Source: Galbula dea (taxonomy: Eukaryota; Chordata; Aves; Piciformes; Galbulidae). From it: 64,000 nt of DNA. The stretch covers positions 1,054,001-1,118,000 of the forward strand of contig VWZX01007454.1 in NCBI GenBank assembly GCA_013399015.1, given 5' to 3'. The notes beneath the pieces were generated by a model. That model ran no database searches and was not told the origin of the DNA. It was given only the letters and a program-made list of their open reading frames with translations. This document shows positions 48,340-62,445 of the stretch, piece by piece. Position 1 is the first letter of the stretch. Every line of letters begins with the position of its first letter. Position numbers and translations under genes: made by a program.

Positions 48340-50910
48340 ATAATTTTTTCCCATTGTTATGTATCGCTGCAACAGAAGGTTTGCATGCCTTTGGTGATTA
48401 TGGTGACAGCAAATGTCCAGTAAAGTTGATTATAATACAAGAACTTATTCTAAAACTCAAAAAAATAATTACAATATATATTTTACTGTATTTCATTAAG
48501 TTCTTATACAATAAAACATTATTAAATACAATTATGTGTATTTAACTTAAGTGAATAAGTGAATATTTAACTTAAGGGATAAAGGGACAATGTTACATTT
48601 TGTACCATGAATATAAATTATAATCTACACAGGAATCTCCCTTTATTATATACCTAAACACAACAAAAAAAGTTTTGGAAATGCAATTTGAATTTTTTAT
48701 CTTGCATGATTTATTGCTCAATTTTAAATCCAGGCTGCTCAGAATCTTCACTTGCAAACCCTATGGAACATACATGTCATCTTCTTACAGAAATCATGAA
48801 ACACAATATTTTAAAGTACTTATATTGCACATGGAACAAAATACATTTCTGGTCCTATCATTGCATGGTGGGACCCTCATCTTTGACCAAGTTATGTAAA
48901 ATTTATAACAGTGGAGTAAACAATAGCAAAAAAGACTAAAAGAAATTGTCATGACAAGTTTCAAGGTGCAGATGTTTATCTTGAAAATGTATCTATCTCA
49001 AAAGACTCTTCTTAGCAACTGAAAAGATAAATGATTTCCCTTGAGAGCTTTCTAGCCATTTATCATTAAGATAATATTGGTCACTTTTTTGAGTGAAACT
49101 GACTCATGAGCATATGGTACAGAGCTCTCAATTAAACACAGAATTTAAGGACTTGCAGGGCTTTCAGGATGTGACTGAAGCAGTCACACCTCAATAGAGG
49201 TGACCTATTTGACAAAAAACACAACTGGATTATCCTTCTCTGTTCATGTGCATGATTTAGACCATAAGCAGTGGAGGACCTTTTACATTCTCAATCCAGT
49301 CTTAGAGATGCATCAGCTACAGACCTGAGTTGCACATATAAGTCTGGGCTCTGTCGTAGTTACCATTAAGGGATGTGGGGAGTTGGGTTTGGTATTGGTT
49401 TTGTACATATTTGTATATTTTTATGTATTTCATTTTATCATTATTATCACCATTAAATTAATTTTAGGTTTCTCCTGTTACTGTGCCAGAAGGATGCAGC
49501 AGCAGATAAGAGTCAGGCTCAGGGGATCCTGGGACTGGATGCAGGAACTTATGGGTCAGGATTGAGGGCAGAACAGACAGGATTTTCTCCTCAGATGACA
49601 GCTATTGAAGAAGAGCAAGGTAAAAGCAGTAAATGGAGCTACTCCAGATTTAGATCAGATAGTAATTCTATTTAGATATGAACATCAATAGAAATTTAAA
49701 TATCTGTATTTGGTTTTATTATTTATAATTGTATTTATCAGAACAAGAGCTGGATATATAATATTTCACATGCTATATTAGCTTGTTTAAATATATATAT
49801 TATAATATTACCTGATTAATTCTCTTGTAATTAAATAAATTTGAATCCAAAGTGCCTATTCCTGTAGTACTTTGTTTTATTTTGTAAAACAACTGAAAGC
49901 TCTGTGATGTATATACTTCAGGAACTTAGTTTTTCTTCTTTTTTAGAAGGAGAAGAGAAGACAAGAAAAACTAAAAAAAAAATCCAGTATAAAAAACCTC
50001 TGCCTGGATGAGCAGTTCAGGTGATTTCCAGTTTCAGCCCTGAAAGCTTGCTCTCTTGTGGAAAATTATGTCCAACATCCAATGTTCTTTGAAACTGCAA
50101 GGCTGAAAACATAATGTGTAGTCTGCAACTTTTTGTAACAACCAAAAATTTCACCAGATAACACGATTACAGGACCCCATCTGTGTATGGTATGCACAGG
50201 ATGGTCTAGTGCTGCCTTAGAAACTATTTAAGAAGCAGGACAATACAGTGTGCCCAGGTTGATTCTTGATCCCTGATCTTTTCTTTCTTCTTTCTTGCTC
50301 AAAGTACTCCGGTAAAGATGTGGATGGGAAGAATTTAGACTCTATTTCAGTAGTTTACAGAAAAATTATGCAGCAGCTTCCTGCTAGGACCCTGTGACCA
50401 AGAAAGCTTTGCCTCAAAAGATGCCTTCCTAAATATATTTTCCCTATCTATTACTCCAAACCTGGACTTGGCTAAGTGTTGTAAAAAAAATAAAAAGAAA
50501 AAAAAAAGGAGGGAAAGAAAAAAAAATAAGAAAGAGAAGAAAATAGCAAGATAGATGTATCCAGAAGTGCATTGGTGACAAATTTGTTCAAGTCTTAGAA
50601 ATTCTAGGCTGCCACTACCTGTTTCAAGTGATCCAATATCACTGGAGTAGCCTTGTCTACTGAAGCAGCAAGGGCTGCAGACAACTGAGAAGCCTCTAAA
50701 CTTAGCTAAAGATGGCTCAGCATAATTATATCTCACTCTCTGGCATAGCATGCTGACATGTAATTATAGCATTTTGATAGTAGGTTGCAATGATGCAGTG
50801 TTTTAAATGACAAAACAGAACAGTGTCAAAGATTTGTCCTTTAAAGAGTGCTAGGTCCTAAAAAGTCCTGCAAAATCTCAGCTGCAGTTTTCCCATTGAT
50901 TTAATTTTAG
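48340..50910. other. Unannotated stretch with purine tract
   Basis: No gene recognised. A purine-rich A/G tract lies at 50482-50547. The 134-residue minus frame 50347-50751 runs across it (a K/R- or F-rich segment depending on strand) and is not considered a gene. Confidence 0.45.
50482..50547. repeat. Polypurine (A-rich) tract
   Basis: About 65 bases of A with scattered G and two T. Confidence 0.9.
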
Positions 50911-51105
50911 GTGCTGGAACAGGCTGCCCAGGGAAGTTGTGGAGTCACTGTCCCTGGAGGTGTTTAAAGAGTACATAGATGAGGTACTTGGAGACATGGG
51001 TCAGTCTTAGGGACATGGTATAGTGGCTGACAGTCATAGGTTGATGGTTGGACTTGGTGACATTAGAGGTCTCTTCCAGCCTTGATAATTCTGTGATTCT
51101 ATGAT
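50911..51105 (+). mobile_element. CR1 LINE 3' end, about 195 bp
   Basis: Plus-strand CR1 of the subfamily also seen at 15552 and 21674: GTGCTGGAACAGGCTGCCC, GTGGAGTCACTGTCCCTGG, GGACATGGTATAGTGGCTG, GGTTGATGGTTGGACTTGG, ending in ATTCTGTG and ATTCTATG octamers. Confidence 0.92.
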
Positions 51106-51990
51106 TTCTGTGTGCAGGCTAGTGAGTTTTGCCTGAGAAAGCACTAAAACAAAATGAAGTAACCACATGAGGATTTGAACATTTTTCTAATGATTACAGT
51201 TTGTAGGACATCTAAGTTTACATGAAGCCTTGAAATGTTGTAAAGCAAGTTTCAATGAGTTCCATCCAGGATAAGAAAGCTGTAAAAACTTTTTTAATAT
51301 GCAGCTCTCATTCAAAGTTATGAAGCATTAAAGATTAACTCAAAATTATTTGCAAGCAAAGCCAAAGTAATTCAGACTCTAGAAATTAGTTTCTCCATAA
51401 AAACACTGACTGTGCATTTATATCTCAGACCTCTTGGTGTCCAACTGAAATAGGCTAAAGGAACTACAATCTGCTGATAACCATGAAGAAATGCTAATAG
51501 TTCTCTGCCAAGACTGGTACAACTGTGAAACAGGTCTTCCTGCTATTCAAACATCATAGACTCAAAACCCCAAGTATAGCTAGTTTAACAACTCATTCAG
51601 GACAATAAAAACATGTTCACTGAGTTACTCAATCAACTATAGATCATTACTGACTTTTAAAGTGAACTAAAAGGAATGTAATCTGTGAGAACCACAACCC
51701 CATGACTGCCTACCTGCATAGACACTCTGGCTCTGAAAGAGAAAATTTTAGACTCATACTGGCTCCTTTCAAGCTAATAATGTAGTCAGTCAGATCTATT
51801 ACTGTTACTGTATATCATCATATGTTCTCCTCTAAGTTGTGTAATAAAATATTCTCAAGGGATTTAAGGTTGCCTGAGTATGCAGTGATTTATCTACCTT
51901 CAGTATCTTTTTCTGAAAGGTAATATTCCATCTATTCTACTGATTATTCACTCTATCTAGTGATAGGATGCATGGGAATGGTTCACAGCT
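51106..51990. other. Unannotated stretch
   Basis: No gene or repeat recognised. Confidence 0.45.
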
Positions 51991-52228
51991 GTCTCAGAGA
52001 AGGTTTAAACTACACATCAGGAAACACTTCTTTACCAAGAAGCTGGTCAAACAGTGAAACAGACTTCCTAGAGAGGTAGTCAATGTCCCAAGCCTGTCAG
52101 TGTTCAAGAGGCATTTGGATAGGTCCCTTAACAACATGCTTTAACATTTGGTCAACCCTGAATTGGTCAGGCCATTGGATCATTATAAGTTCCTTCCAAC
52201 AGAAACAGTCTATTCTTTTCTATTCTTC
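51991..52228 (+). mobile_element. CR1 LINE 3' end, ATTCTATT-type, older
   Basis: Plus-strand element of another CR1 subfamily: GAAGGTTTAAACTACACATC, AGGAAACACTTCTTTACC, GGCCTGTC-like CAAGCCTGTCAGTGTTCAAG, ACAACATGCTTTAACATTTGG, then TTGGTCAGGCCATTGGATC. It ends in degenerate TCTATTCTTTTCTATTCT repeats. It is clearly more diverged than the young copies. Confidence 0.82.
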
Positions 52229-52740
52229 TGGCCTGTCCATTTAAAAATCCAGCACAGAATGACAGTTTTAAGACATATGAGGCTACATAATAATAGTCAT
52301 GCTTTTCAGGGCTTGTTCCAGCTCCATGATGTGCCATTTAACACAGACTCTCCGGTGCTGAAAAGTATCTGAAAAAAAAAAAGCCTGAAAGTATCTTTTG
52401 CTTAAAAGTGCAAGCCTTGGTCATCCTGGACTTTTCAGCCTGGACCTGGAAATAAACCTTAATTTGCCATGATACTGGCTGGTTTTGCTAACTACTGACG
52501 CAATAGACAAAGGTGTGCAACTGAATATCAGTTCCATCCTATGTCTTGTCTCCAGACCTGGGTTTTGCAGTTGTTTGATCATAGTGTAATAAGTGCTTCA
52601 ATTGCAGATCAAACTAGGTCAAAACACCCCTTCAGTAGCAATCCTTGGGTGCTGGAGACATATAAGGTTCTTCTTTTTATTACTTTTGGGCATCTTCAGT
52701 TTCAGGTGCTATATATCTCTCAGGTACCAGCTCTTAGTAA
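52229..52740. other. Unannotated spacer
   Basis: Nothing recognised; a short A run lies near 52371-52382. Confidence 0.45.
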
Positions 52741-52915
52741 CAGAATGATAGAATGGTCTGAGTAGGAAAGGACCTTCAAGACCATTTAGTTCCTATCCCT
52801 CTGCTATGGGCAGGGACACCTTGTACTGGATCATGTTGCTCAAAGGCCCATCCAACTTTGCCTTGAATCCTCCCAGGCAGGGGCTATCCCACTGGTATCC
52901 ACACTGCCTGCAGAA
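52741..52915 (-). mobile_element. CR1 LINE 3' UTR fragment
   Basis: Minus-strand CR1 similar to the 3' UTR of the element at 1-642: CAGAATGATAGAATGGTCTG, AGGAAAGGACCTTCAAGACC, GGGCAGGGACACCTTGTACTG, GTTGCTCAAAGGCCCATCC. It loses similarity beyond CTCCCAGGCAGGGGC. Confidence 0.85.
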
Positions 52916-55900
52916 AGCTTTGCGTCTGGTTTTTCTCCTTAGGTGTGAAATAGATTCTTACATTGCTGGAAGAATTCCAACTGACAAAAACACCATCTAG
53001 TCTGTGGTCAAAAATGTATATATAGTATGGATGTGGTCAGAACTACGTTTCATGTTCCAAGAGGTTTAGATCTTTTTAGATGAGGTGGGAATGAGGTGCG
53101 TACTGAAAGAGCATGTACCGTCAAGAGCAATGATCAGATAATTCTCGTCCCACAGAGTGTTCATGACTTTATGCAGTCTGAATACAGCCTATCTGCCTTG
53201 ATAGATTCAGCATAAGAGCTGAACAGAATGAATGTGAATCAGTCTACATTGTTTGACCTAGGGATTAAATGGAGTTGAATGGCAGAGTTTCTGGAGAGAC
53301 TGTAAGGAAAAATCTCCATTTTTTGCATATCTCATCAAAATAGCAATATTAACTCTACTGGAAGGATAACTGTATAGTCTGAAAACTGCAATTGCTCCTT
53401 GAAGATGAATCTTGGTCTTGTTTTCAGGAATATCTCGAACAGAGGAAACTTGAATTGGTGAGTAGATGAAAGGTTAAATTGTCTCTGAATAATAGACAGC
53501 CGATACAGAAAGGACTGATGGCAATTTTAGTAACATTACTGTATTCCTTATATTATTGCATAGATTTTGATTGAAATGCACTCAGAGACCCCATATAGGT
53601 CTGCAAGAATAACATCCTTCAGAATTTTCTTACTCAGTGCAAGTGCTGATGTTACTTTCATCACCATAATTGTATAATTATGTTTTTCTGGTGAAAGTGG
53701 TGATGCGTATATCTTTGAAGGATGGCAGACCTGCTAGTCCAGAAATGTCTGCAGTGTAACAATTCATTTCCTATAGCCTAGTTCCCAAGACACTTGTGAC
53801 TGAGGGGAAAGAAAAGAGTACATTTAAATGTGCAGTTATCTCCAGTGACTTCAGAAGAATCAAAACCAATTCATGCAAGTCAAATCTCTGTTTCCACGAC
53901 TTCCAGAATATATCACACAGTTGTTCTTGGGTAGCCAAAGTGTCCTCCACTGGTTTTGATTTAAAGAATTTCTGCTGTTTCCCTGGTCTCTTCACCATCT
54001 TTTTAGGTAGATTGGTTTCTTCCTCTTTACAGTTAATAGTCTCAGACTTATATGCATCTTAACTCTCTTCTAAGTATTCTCTGAATCTCACACTCCTTGG
54101 GCATTACTTTTTATTTTAAATATATTTCTGTTGCCCTACTAGAGTAAAAATCTGTTCTAATCCAGGGAAGGACTGTTTTTACAAAGGTAGAATGGTGCTT
54201 TCCATTTCAATATATATTAATTTAATAACATTACTCCTTCTAACATGACAGTTTTGGTTCTTCCAAGCAGACCTGACTCTGAGGTGTTGGGAATGCATAT
54301 TTATTATTGTATATCTTTATGGAGACACAACAGATCCTCTTATCTGCACCCATCCTTCTGTGTAAGTGGGTGAGAATGACAGACGCTGTGGTTACACCTC
54401 CTTTTTTCCTCCATCAGGGTGCCACAAGCTTCAATGGAAGCCAAGATAATACTGTCCTTGAGCAATTAATTTTCAAAAAGATACAATTAGAAAAGCATAT
54501 TCTCTTTTGTATACTTGCTCACCAGGATACCTATTTCCTTACAGAATCCATACTCTGTATTTTTTTTCTCTCTGCAGGGCAACATCCTGTCTACTTTTCT
54601 TTTTCCTTAATAGTTTAGCCCTTTGGTATCAGTATCTTATGACAACATAAGAAGAAAAGAAAAGCTTATTTCTGCACAAGGCAAGCTTAACTACAATCTC
54701 CTCACCTTTGTGTAGATGTCCCTGAAGACTGTTCCATATTTCAGATATAGATGTTGAAAGGAGGTTTCTCAGCACACTGCATGTAATCCAATGTTTTTCA
54801 ATCAGTGTTTTTCCTTCTCTTGTGCACTTTGTATTTCTCCTGGACATTTCAACTCACTGATTTTCTGTCCGATTAAATCTTTCAACTGAGGAGAGGGAGG
54901 AGCAGAAAAGCAGTTTAAATGTATATGGGAATTTACAGAAATTAAGTTCAAATCAATGACAAATTTTGTGTTAATTCATTCCTAAAGTTCTTAGGTCCTA
55001 CCTAGTAACTGCCCTTTTTGGATGACAAAAGAATTACATACAGGCCATTTCTGAATATTAAGGAGACAGTGGTGCCAAGCAGCAACATAGAAAAACAGTT
55101 TGCAAGAACTTTCTTCACACTAGCTTTTTTCTTCATAAATTTTGGGTTCAAATTCTCCTCCTTTTGCTCTTTCAGTAATAGTCTTTCTTATGAGTGTGTT
55201 CACAATATCATACAGTAGCACTATTTTGATCTTTTTCTTAGTCACTGTCTCATATGTTTTGAATTTCTGCACCATTTTGTCTGTCATCTGTTATTGTAAT
55301 TATCATGATGTGTTTCTGAGGCTGGTTTCATCTCCTAGGAAGAGAACCTATTGCTGTGCTTATCAAGAAAATAGATGTTAGAGTCTTTTTTTTGAGAGCT
55401 AAGATCATGCCTCTATCACTACTTCTTGATCTCATCTTCTTGTTAATGGACTTTGCCATCACTGACAGCTGCAGATTGACTGCGTCCCCAAGCTAGTGTA
55501 TATTGTAATATTTCTGGTCAGAATAATTTTGGGATTTCTTCTAGCATGGGTTCATGTGAATTGTGCCATTGTTTATATGTAACTTATTTCCCTGCACTGC
55601 CTAAATCCTCATCTGGGTTATCCTCTGTTTGTAGAAGATTGTGTTCTTACAGTGAGCTACATATTTAGGCTGAGGTATCAGAAAGACTTTTTACTCTCAT
55701 GCTAGATCAAATTCCTCAAATTTTTTTGAATGTAATCATTTTCTCATAATGTCACCTGAAACCTTCTCATTCCTTAGGAGATAGTTACAACATAGAAGAA
55801 ATTTATGCCCTAACAATAATTTGTTTAAAAAGTACATACATCTTCCTGTGGTAACAATTATTATCCTTTATCTTATTTCTTGATATTCCTCTTCGCTTCC

Positions 55901-58900
55901 TTTTAACCTCCCTTTTGCTGCCCCAGTGTCCTCCAAACAACCCATCCCTAACTAGCTTTTCCATATTGATCCTAGTTTTGCTTCATTCATACCTAAATTT
56001 CTGATACTGTTACCTAGGTGATCTTGGCCTTATGTGGTACTACTGATGGGGTTACCTACTGAAGAGTTGTTTGCCTTACAAGATTCTACTACCTAGAAAG
56101 TCCTCAACGCTCAGGCTTGGTTTTCTTTGGGTTTTGGCCATTTACACCACAAATCCTCATTATAACTCATAATATATAACTTATAATAATATAACTCATT
56201 AAATTCTGCCATCTGTAACTTGTGTTATCTTCTAACGTTGTAATCTATCATGTTTGTGTGAAGACATGTTAGACTTCTCATGTTCAGCAGTTTCTCCTAT
56301 ACTGCTCACTTAGCCTAGCCTCAAATCAGGGAATAGTCAGTAATCTAGTCTTTCCCCTAGAGCCCTGGTAACTTGCTTGTAGCCTTACTACATTGTCATT
56401 AAAAAATATTATTATTTTCATTATGAAACATATAAGTCACATGCATATAGGTGTATGTCTCACAAAGATTGGCAGCCCGTTTAGTGAGGGGTATAAGCAC
56501 AGCAAAAGTGCAGAAGCAGGTCCCAAGAAATGATTAAAAATGTGAGACTATGATATGAGAATAATAAAAATGCTACTGTGGTGGTAGCAACACAACAGAG
56601 ACAAGAAACAAGCAAGTTACCTTTTTGTTTTCTAATAATCATATTGTCTCTCCTACTGCATCTGTAGCCCTCCAGCATCCTTCCGAACTTCCAAGTTCTT
56701 TAACTTGATACTTCGGTATCTCTAAAGCCCTGCAAACCCTCTGGACATGCTTGAAATTCTTCCCTTGTTCAAATAGTTGTGATATATTTAGAGATTTTTA
56801 AAAGATTTCAGACTTTGGCAACAGATTTCCTCTTTCAAAAGTAATCCCATCATTTCAGGAGGTCATTTTGCTTTCTTCCTTCCCACTTTTTCTACCTCTG
56901 AATGCAAGCAATACCCAGTAAAAAACAGTCAGTCAGTCCTTCGATATTAAAACATTGCTTTGTAAAAGGAGCCAGGCATGGCTGGCTGAAGACAAAGCAA
57001 TGAACATCTGCTATACTTTTGAGGACACTGGATATGTAGACCTATATTTTATCCAATTAGCATCAAAGAACTAGAGAACATAGTATTTTGCTTTCCTACA
57101 AAAAATTAAGACAAACTTCTGAGAGCAGTTCAATCTTTCCTACATATATTTAATTGCCCAAAACGTTTAACAAGTACCAAGCCTGTAGGCAGGAGCCCCA
57201 TGCTTAGTATTTCCCTCTTTGCTCCTCAAGATAAAGGCCAAGCTCTGCACTTTTGAAAAGCAAACGAAAGAAATGGAAATACCTTCGCTTTCCAAAGATC
57301 TGCAGGTTTTAAAGGATACTGGGATAAAAAAAAATCCTCAAAGCTGTCTGCATGGTGGCTAAACAAGATTAGGTAAAACACATCCTCTCCAATGCACATG
57401 CAGAATATAAAACATCTTAATCCCTCTCCAGTACGGTACCATAAGCAGTTACTATGCAGAAGAAACTCGCATACAGTAAGCAGGCCAATAAATACATCCC
57501 CCTTGGTCAGACTTTGTACCCTAAATCTGTGCTGCTGGACTCTTAATGCAACTGCTCAAAACCAATGGTAGTAGAATTACAGAAAGAAAAGCAGTTTTAC
57601 CTTTATTCTGCTAAAATTAAAGTACTTTAAGTAGCTTCAACTGATAGGTGATTGTTATTAAAAGATTAATTTCAGTGAAGATAGAGTTTCTTCATCATGT
57701 AAAAGTGAAAGATTTCTCTTTTTACCAGACTAACTACAGTAACAAGTTTTTTAAAAATCTGCAAGCCCCCAGTGATGTAACCACTAAAGCCTTTGTGAGC
57801 TTAAGGAACCTGGCCAAGCCTCTTCCCAAATATGCCTGTTTCCCTATCAGCTGAATTAACAGAGAGCTAAATCCCTTCACTGCAAGCTACTGCTGTTAGT
57901 TCCCAGTGAGTACATCATTTACATGTATCACCCTGCTCTTTCTTTTATTGTGTTCTTGTTTTGGTTCACTGTTTCCCTTAATTTGAAATGCCAGTTTCCC
58001 TTGCTGTACATTTGGAGGTATTTGGTAGCAGGACAGAAAAGGCTTGTTATTGAAGCTGAATTAACCTAACAAAGAGAGAGGAAAAAAAATGGGAGCCTCA
58101 CAGAGAGTCATTAAACTTGAACCACAGTTTCAATACTTAAACAACATAAGCTTGATACAAACATAATGTTTCTTTAATTCATGTTTCTTTTTCCTCCTAT
58201 GCACATCATACATCAGTATCTACAGTATGGATACGTTTGACATATCCAGTTACAAAAAGGTAGAAAGCATGCTGTATATAAAGAATGTTAAATTACAGCT
58301 AATTCTCCTTTCTTACTTGTAGTTATAAATTAGTTCTTTTGTACCTGAAAAGACTGTTATTATCAGTCCAAGGACATGTCTAGAGTACTTCAAGTGCAAG
58401 GCTCAAATTGTACATATTCGGCATATACAGTACAGTATTTGTTTCTTCAAAACCCACTGGGATTTCAAGTCACCAAGCATTTATTATGCTGAAACAGTCT
58501 TTTAAAATGGATTATTTTGAAAGCTTACAAGGAAGAGCTCCTCCATCTCTATTAGCAAGCTGTGGACTGGTTCCCTTTGTAAGAAGCTGCAGGGGATGGA
58601 AATACTTGGCATCACATTGCACTTTGCTCAGGAAAATGTTCAATATCCTAGTACAAAATACAATAAGAGAGCTGTTTACCATGGTGTCTATCACAATATC
58701 TCTTCAGAACCGCCAAAAAACCAAGGGTCTTACAACAGTGATAACAAAATAGCCAGGAAGACAAAAATCTACTGAACACTTGATTTAGAGAATTTCTGTG
58801 GGAATCTGTGGTTCATGCTTGAGGGTACAATGCTTCTTGTTTAACATAGTTAATGTCCATTGACTATTCCCTGCACCACTACAGTTACACATGTATTGTA

Positions 58901-59805
58901 CACAGAAATGGGACAAAACCACTGTGGATTACCACCTATGGTTTTATTAACTGAAGGATAGATGGAGGAGAAATATAATAAAGGTTTATGCTGGTCACAG
59001 TGAATGGACTTTTTAACAGCAGTGAGGAAAAAATAAGGAGCATTGTCATTGTAAGGTGTTATAGAAACTTAATGTATTCTAGAAATAGGAAGGTGAGATT
59101 TTCATAACAGATCAGTTTTGTTCTCTCAAGATTAAAAGGGAGAAGGAAGCAAATCTCTTAATCGCCTCACAAACTAAGCTCTTTTTAAGGCTGTCCTGAA
59201 TGTAGTAGCAATTTTTTGGAGTGAAAGCAAATGAGAAGTAAATTATTTCAGTTTTAAATAAAATTTTAAAATCCCAATATCTGTTGTTAAGATGGCATTG
59301 AAAGACCTCAAAAATACCTATTGATTTTTCATATCCTGAACAACAGATGAGATGGGGACTATTGCTAATCTTTAACAAGCAGATATGAATATGGATTTTT
59401 AACTATTTCTCTATAGTTGCTGTTTGTTTTTATTTTTCCTAGAGGAGGCAGCTTGAGAGCTGCCTTGCACAAACTTTAGTATAACAAGTGAAGATAGAAG
59501 GCAAGAAGGTACTGAAATATAGTTTGATTGGGTAAACCGTTAGTAATTTGACACATCATAATAAAAATACTTTAAAAGAATAAATTAATTTCTGTCATAA
59601 GCAGATCATTATATCTCCCTGCCCCTACTAACTTGTTTCATTTTCTGTTTTCAGTCTAAAACTCTGAAGCCATTGAAACAGCTTTGGATGAAGTCCACTA
59701 CGTGGAGGGTATAACATTAGAAAAGACAAATTCTTATAAAGATGCAACTTTTCCCCACAAAAAGAACTTTGCTGTGAATGCTTAAAATACACTGCTACAA
59801 ATACT

Positions 59806-59881
59806 GTGGTTTGGGTTTTTTTGGTTTGGTTTGGGGTTTTTTTTTGTGTGTGTGTTTTGGTTTTTGGGTTTTGATTTTTTT
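59806..59881. repeat. G/T-rich simple tract
   Basis: Runs of T (up to 9) alternating with G2-G4 and a short (GT)n core. It generates a low-complexity minus-strand frame rich in K, P and T that is not a gene. Confidence 0.88.
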
Positions 59882-60934
59882 AAGATATAAAAGTATAATG
59901 CAAAAAACAATGAACTGTAAGAGGAAAAAAGTATGTTGCCTTGAGCAAGCCACTGTCCAGTGACAGAATATGCTCCAATATAATTTCATTTATATTCTTT
60001 CAGGAGATACACTAATTTTAAAAAATCAGTTAAGTAGGCAGTTGTAGGGAACTTTGCTTTCCAAAATACAAATACCACTCTAAAAAATCTCTACTTTTTC
60101 CTTTTTTCTGGCTCTTTTCAGGGAACATGCAGTATGTAACAGTAAATCTAGAATGACAAATTATAACCAAGCATTAAAACAAAATATAATTATGAGCAAG
60201 AGCACAAAACTTTGAATAATATTGACTGTTTTGTGTAAAATCTTTCAAGATGAGTCCAAATTTTGCCTGGGGTGCCACTGACAACAAAATATGGGAAGTA
60301 ATAAACTTATTTATTTATCTGTCTTAAAAAGAGGATTCCATGACTTGTTTTCTGTCTCAGATTTTCTGCCCTACTGGGAAAGAACAGCCTTGTCAATGCT
60401 ATTTGATCAGGACCAGGTATTTAAAGTCTTTAACCTCTTTTCCCCTTACTAGCAGATCTTTTTGGCTGTCCTAGTCTTTTCACCATAAGCACCAACATCT
60501 TGAAACCTCAACAAAATGCCATTTATTAGAGGTAAATGATTTTAAAAACAGAGGAAATGGTTCAACAGCAACAATAATAACACATCCAAACTTATTTATG
60601 GTTTAAAGATCTTCCTTTTATTGAAAAATCTGACTAAATATAGAACATTGACCCTGAACAGGATAAAGCATTCTAAACATGAAACAAAGAGAAAATAGAC
60701 AGTGTTGCAGATCCACAGACCTTTATCATCACTTGCAAACATTTTATCCCTACATTATTTCTAGAATGAGAAAGAGATCTTTTACACCACATTCATTATA
60801 CTTTACATGTCTGAAAGTGTCCAGTATCATAGTCTGCAGGATAGCTTTTCTCTTCTCAAAGTTTAATATTCTGAATTACTATGTCTGGCCACCTCATACA
60901 CTGGGACTTTGTTTCAAACATAGCTTTTTGCAGT

Positions 60935-61507
60935 TCATTTTATGAATCTTAGCATGATATTTGCTCTCTGATGACAAACATTGCTGTCAAGGAGAACTTT
61001 AGATAAAATCACTTTTTTTTTTTTTTTTGAAATTAAGATATAACTCCTGAGGTCTAATAGACAGTTGTGGTTCCTATGTATGTGGTTCACAAATGAGGTC
61101 TGCAGATATTCTTCTCCTGTTATAGGAAAATAAGACCTGTCATGAGGATCACAGCATCTCTTTCCCAAGTAAAGTATCTTTTCTTTCACTGTCACAGTGC
61201 CCAAGAAGCCTGCATCTCTTTTTCTCCTCTCTTTTGTTGTTCTGTGGTACACTAAAGCTGATGGGTGCAGCCAGTTGTAATGAGCCATGCAATACTGATA
61301 CTTCAATTTGTATTCCAGAGGGAGGAAATCCAGTGTTTGGAAGATTATTCCCCTAGAATTATCACCAACTATATCATACTGAAAAATCTGACCAACTTGT
61401 GAATGCTGGGCACAGTGCCACTGCAACAGATGGGCATGGTTGCAGTGAGCCAAAAAATCATGTATATGTATCAGATGTGAGAAATGAGGGCAAGACTCCA
61501 AAGACAA
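60935..61507 (-). other. Long open frame of unknown status (190 codons)
   Basis: The second longest open frame in the window and, unlike most others, not explained by a recognised repeat. The translation has no motif, signal peptide or membrane segment that I recognise. A run of lysines near its C-terminal end comes from the T16 run at 61013-61028 on the plus strand. Such a frame can arise by chance in 64 kb on two strands, though only occasionally. Alternatives are a processed pseudogene whose poly(A) is the T16 run (no AATAAA is seen just upstream on the minus strand), or a lineage-specific transcript. I do not call it a gene. Confidence 0.15.
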
Positions 61508-62445
61508 AAATACAGAAGTGTCAGTCTTAATCTGATACAGCTTTCATTCCAAGATGGTTCATCACTAGGATCTTGGCAGATTAACTAAAAGAAAAGATGC
61601 TCAAACTGTGCAATAAGAAATGTTCCTCGTTTAACCAGGTAGAAGTATGGCAGTAATCAACAAAGTAGTCTACCCTCTCTCATCTTCTTCAGTGGCTACC
61701 AAGGAATAGGCTAAAACAAACATAATAAAGTAAGTCACAAATTCATTTGTATTTTACCTTTACAATGCTATAGGGAGATACACAATATCTCTAAGATCTG
61801 GATTAGAAAGTAACGAAGAGAGGAGCGGAGTTGAATCCCACCCCATGTTAGAGTACTCCTGGACATCTGCCAATTTCTTTCTGTTTTGTGGAAGTGGGAT
61901 TTATGAAGGATTCCATTTGCCTTGTGATGAGGTTTGCACCTAAGCTCACAGCTTCTCAAATATTACCATTTCCAGTATCTATGCTGCTCTTTTTCTAGCC
62001 AGCACTTTACAGAATTAAACAATGCAAACATTTCAAGGCTTACTTCCACTCAGTGCTAAAGAATTAAGAATGGTTACCCATGCTTCTTCTCCTGGTTAGT
62101 CTGTACTTAGACATCCCCCAAAGAACAATTTTAGACCAGCTGCTGTGTATGCTTGACAATGTCTTGCAACACCACAGCCTTTATATGTAAGCTAATATTT
62201 CTTCTCATATAAATGTCTTCTTTACAAGTGGTGATTATAATAAAAACACATTGTCACAGGTATAGAAAACAGTGAAGAACTTATCCTGTGCAGACACCTA
62301 TTTGAAAAATCAGGATATATTACTAATTTCAAAAGAAAGAAAGACAAAGAATGTAATTAAACCTACTTCCAGATCAGTCCAAACATTGATTTCTTTCCAA
62401 AACATAAAATGTAGCAATTCAGTTTTGGTTGCTTGGTTTTTTACA

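Larger units (their letters stand above)
52916..62445. other. Long stretch with no recognised gene or interspersed repeat
   Basis: The largest repeat-free interval in the window, about 9.5 kb. It holds a G/T tract (59806-59881), a T16 run (61013-61028) and a 190-codon minus-strand frame at 60935-61507 that matches nothing I know. The segment at about 56940-57560 has a mixed, non-repetitive composition that might include conserved non-coding sequence, but nothing decisive is visible. Confidence 0.45.
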
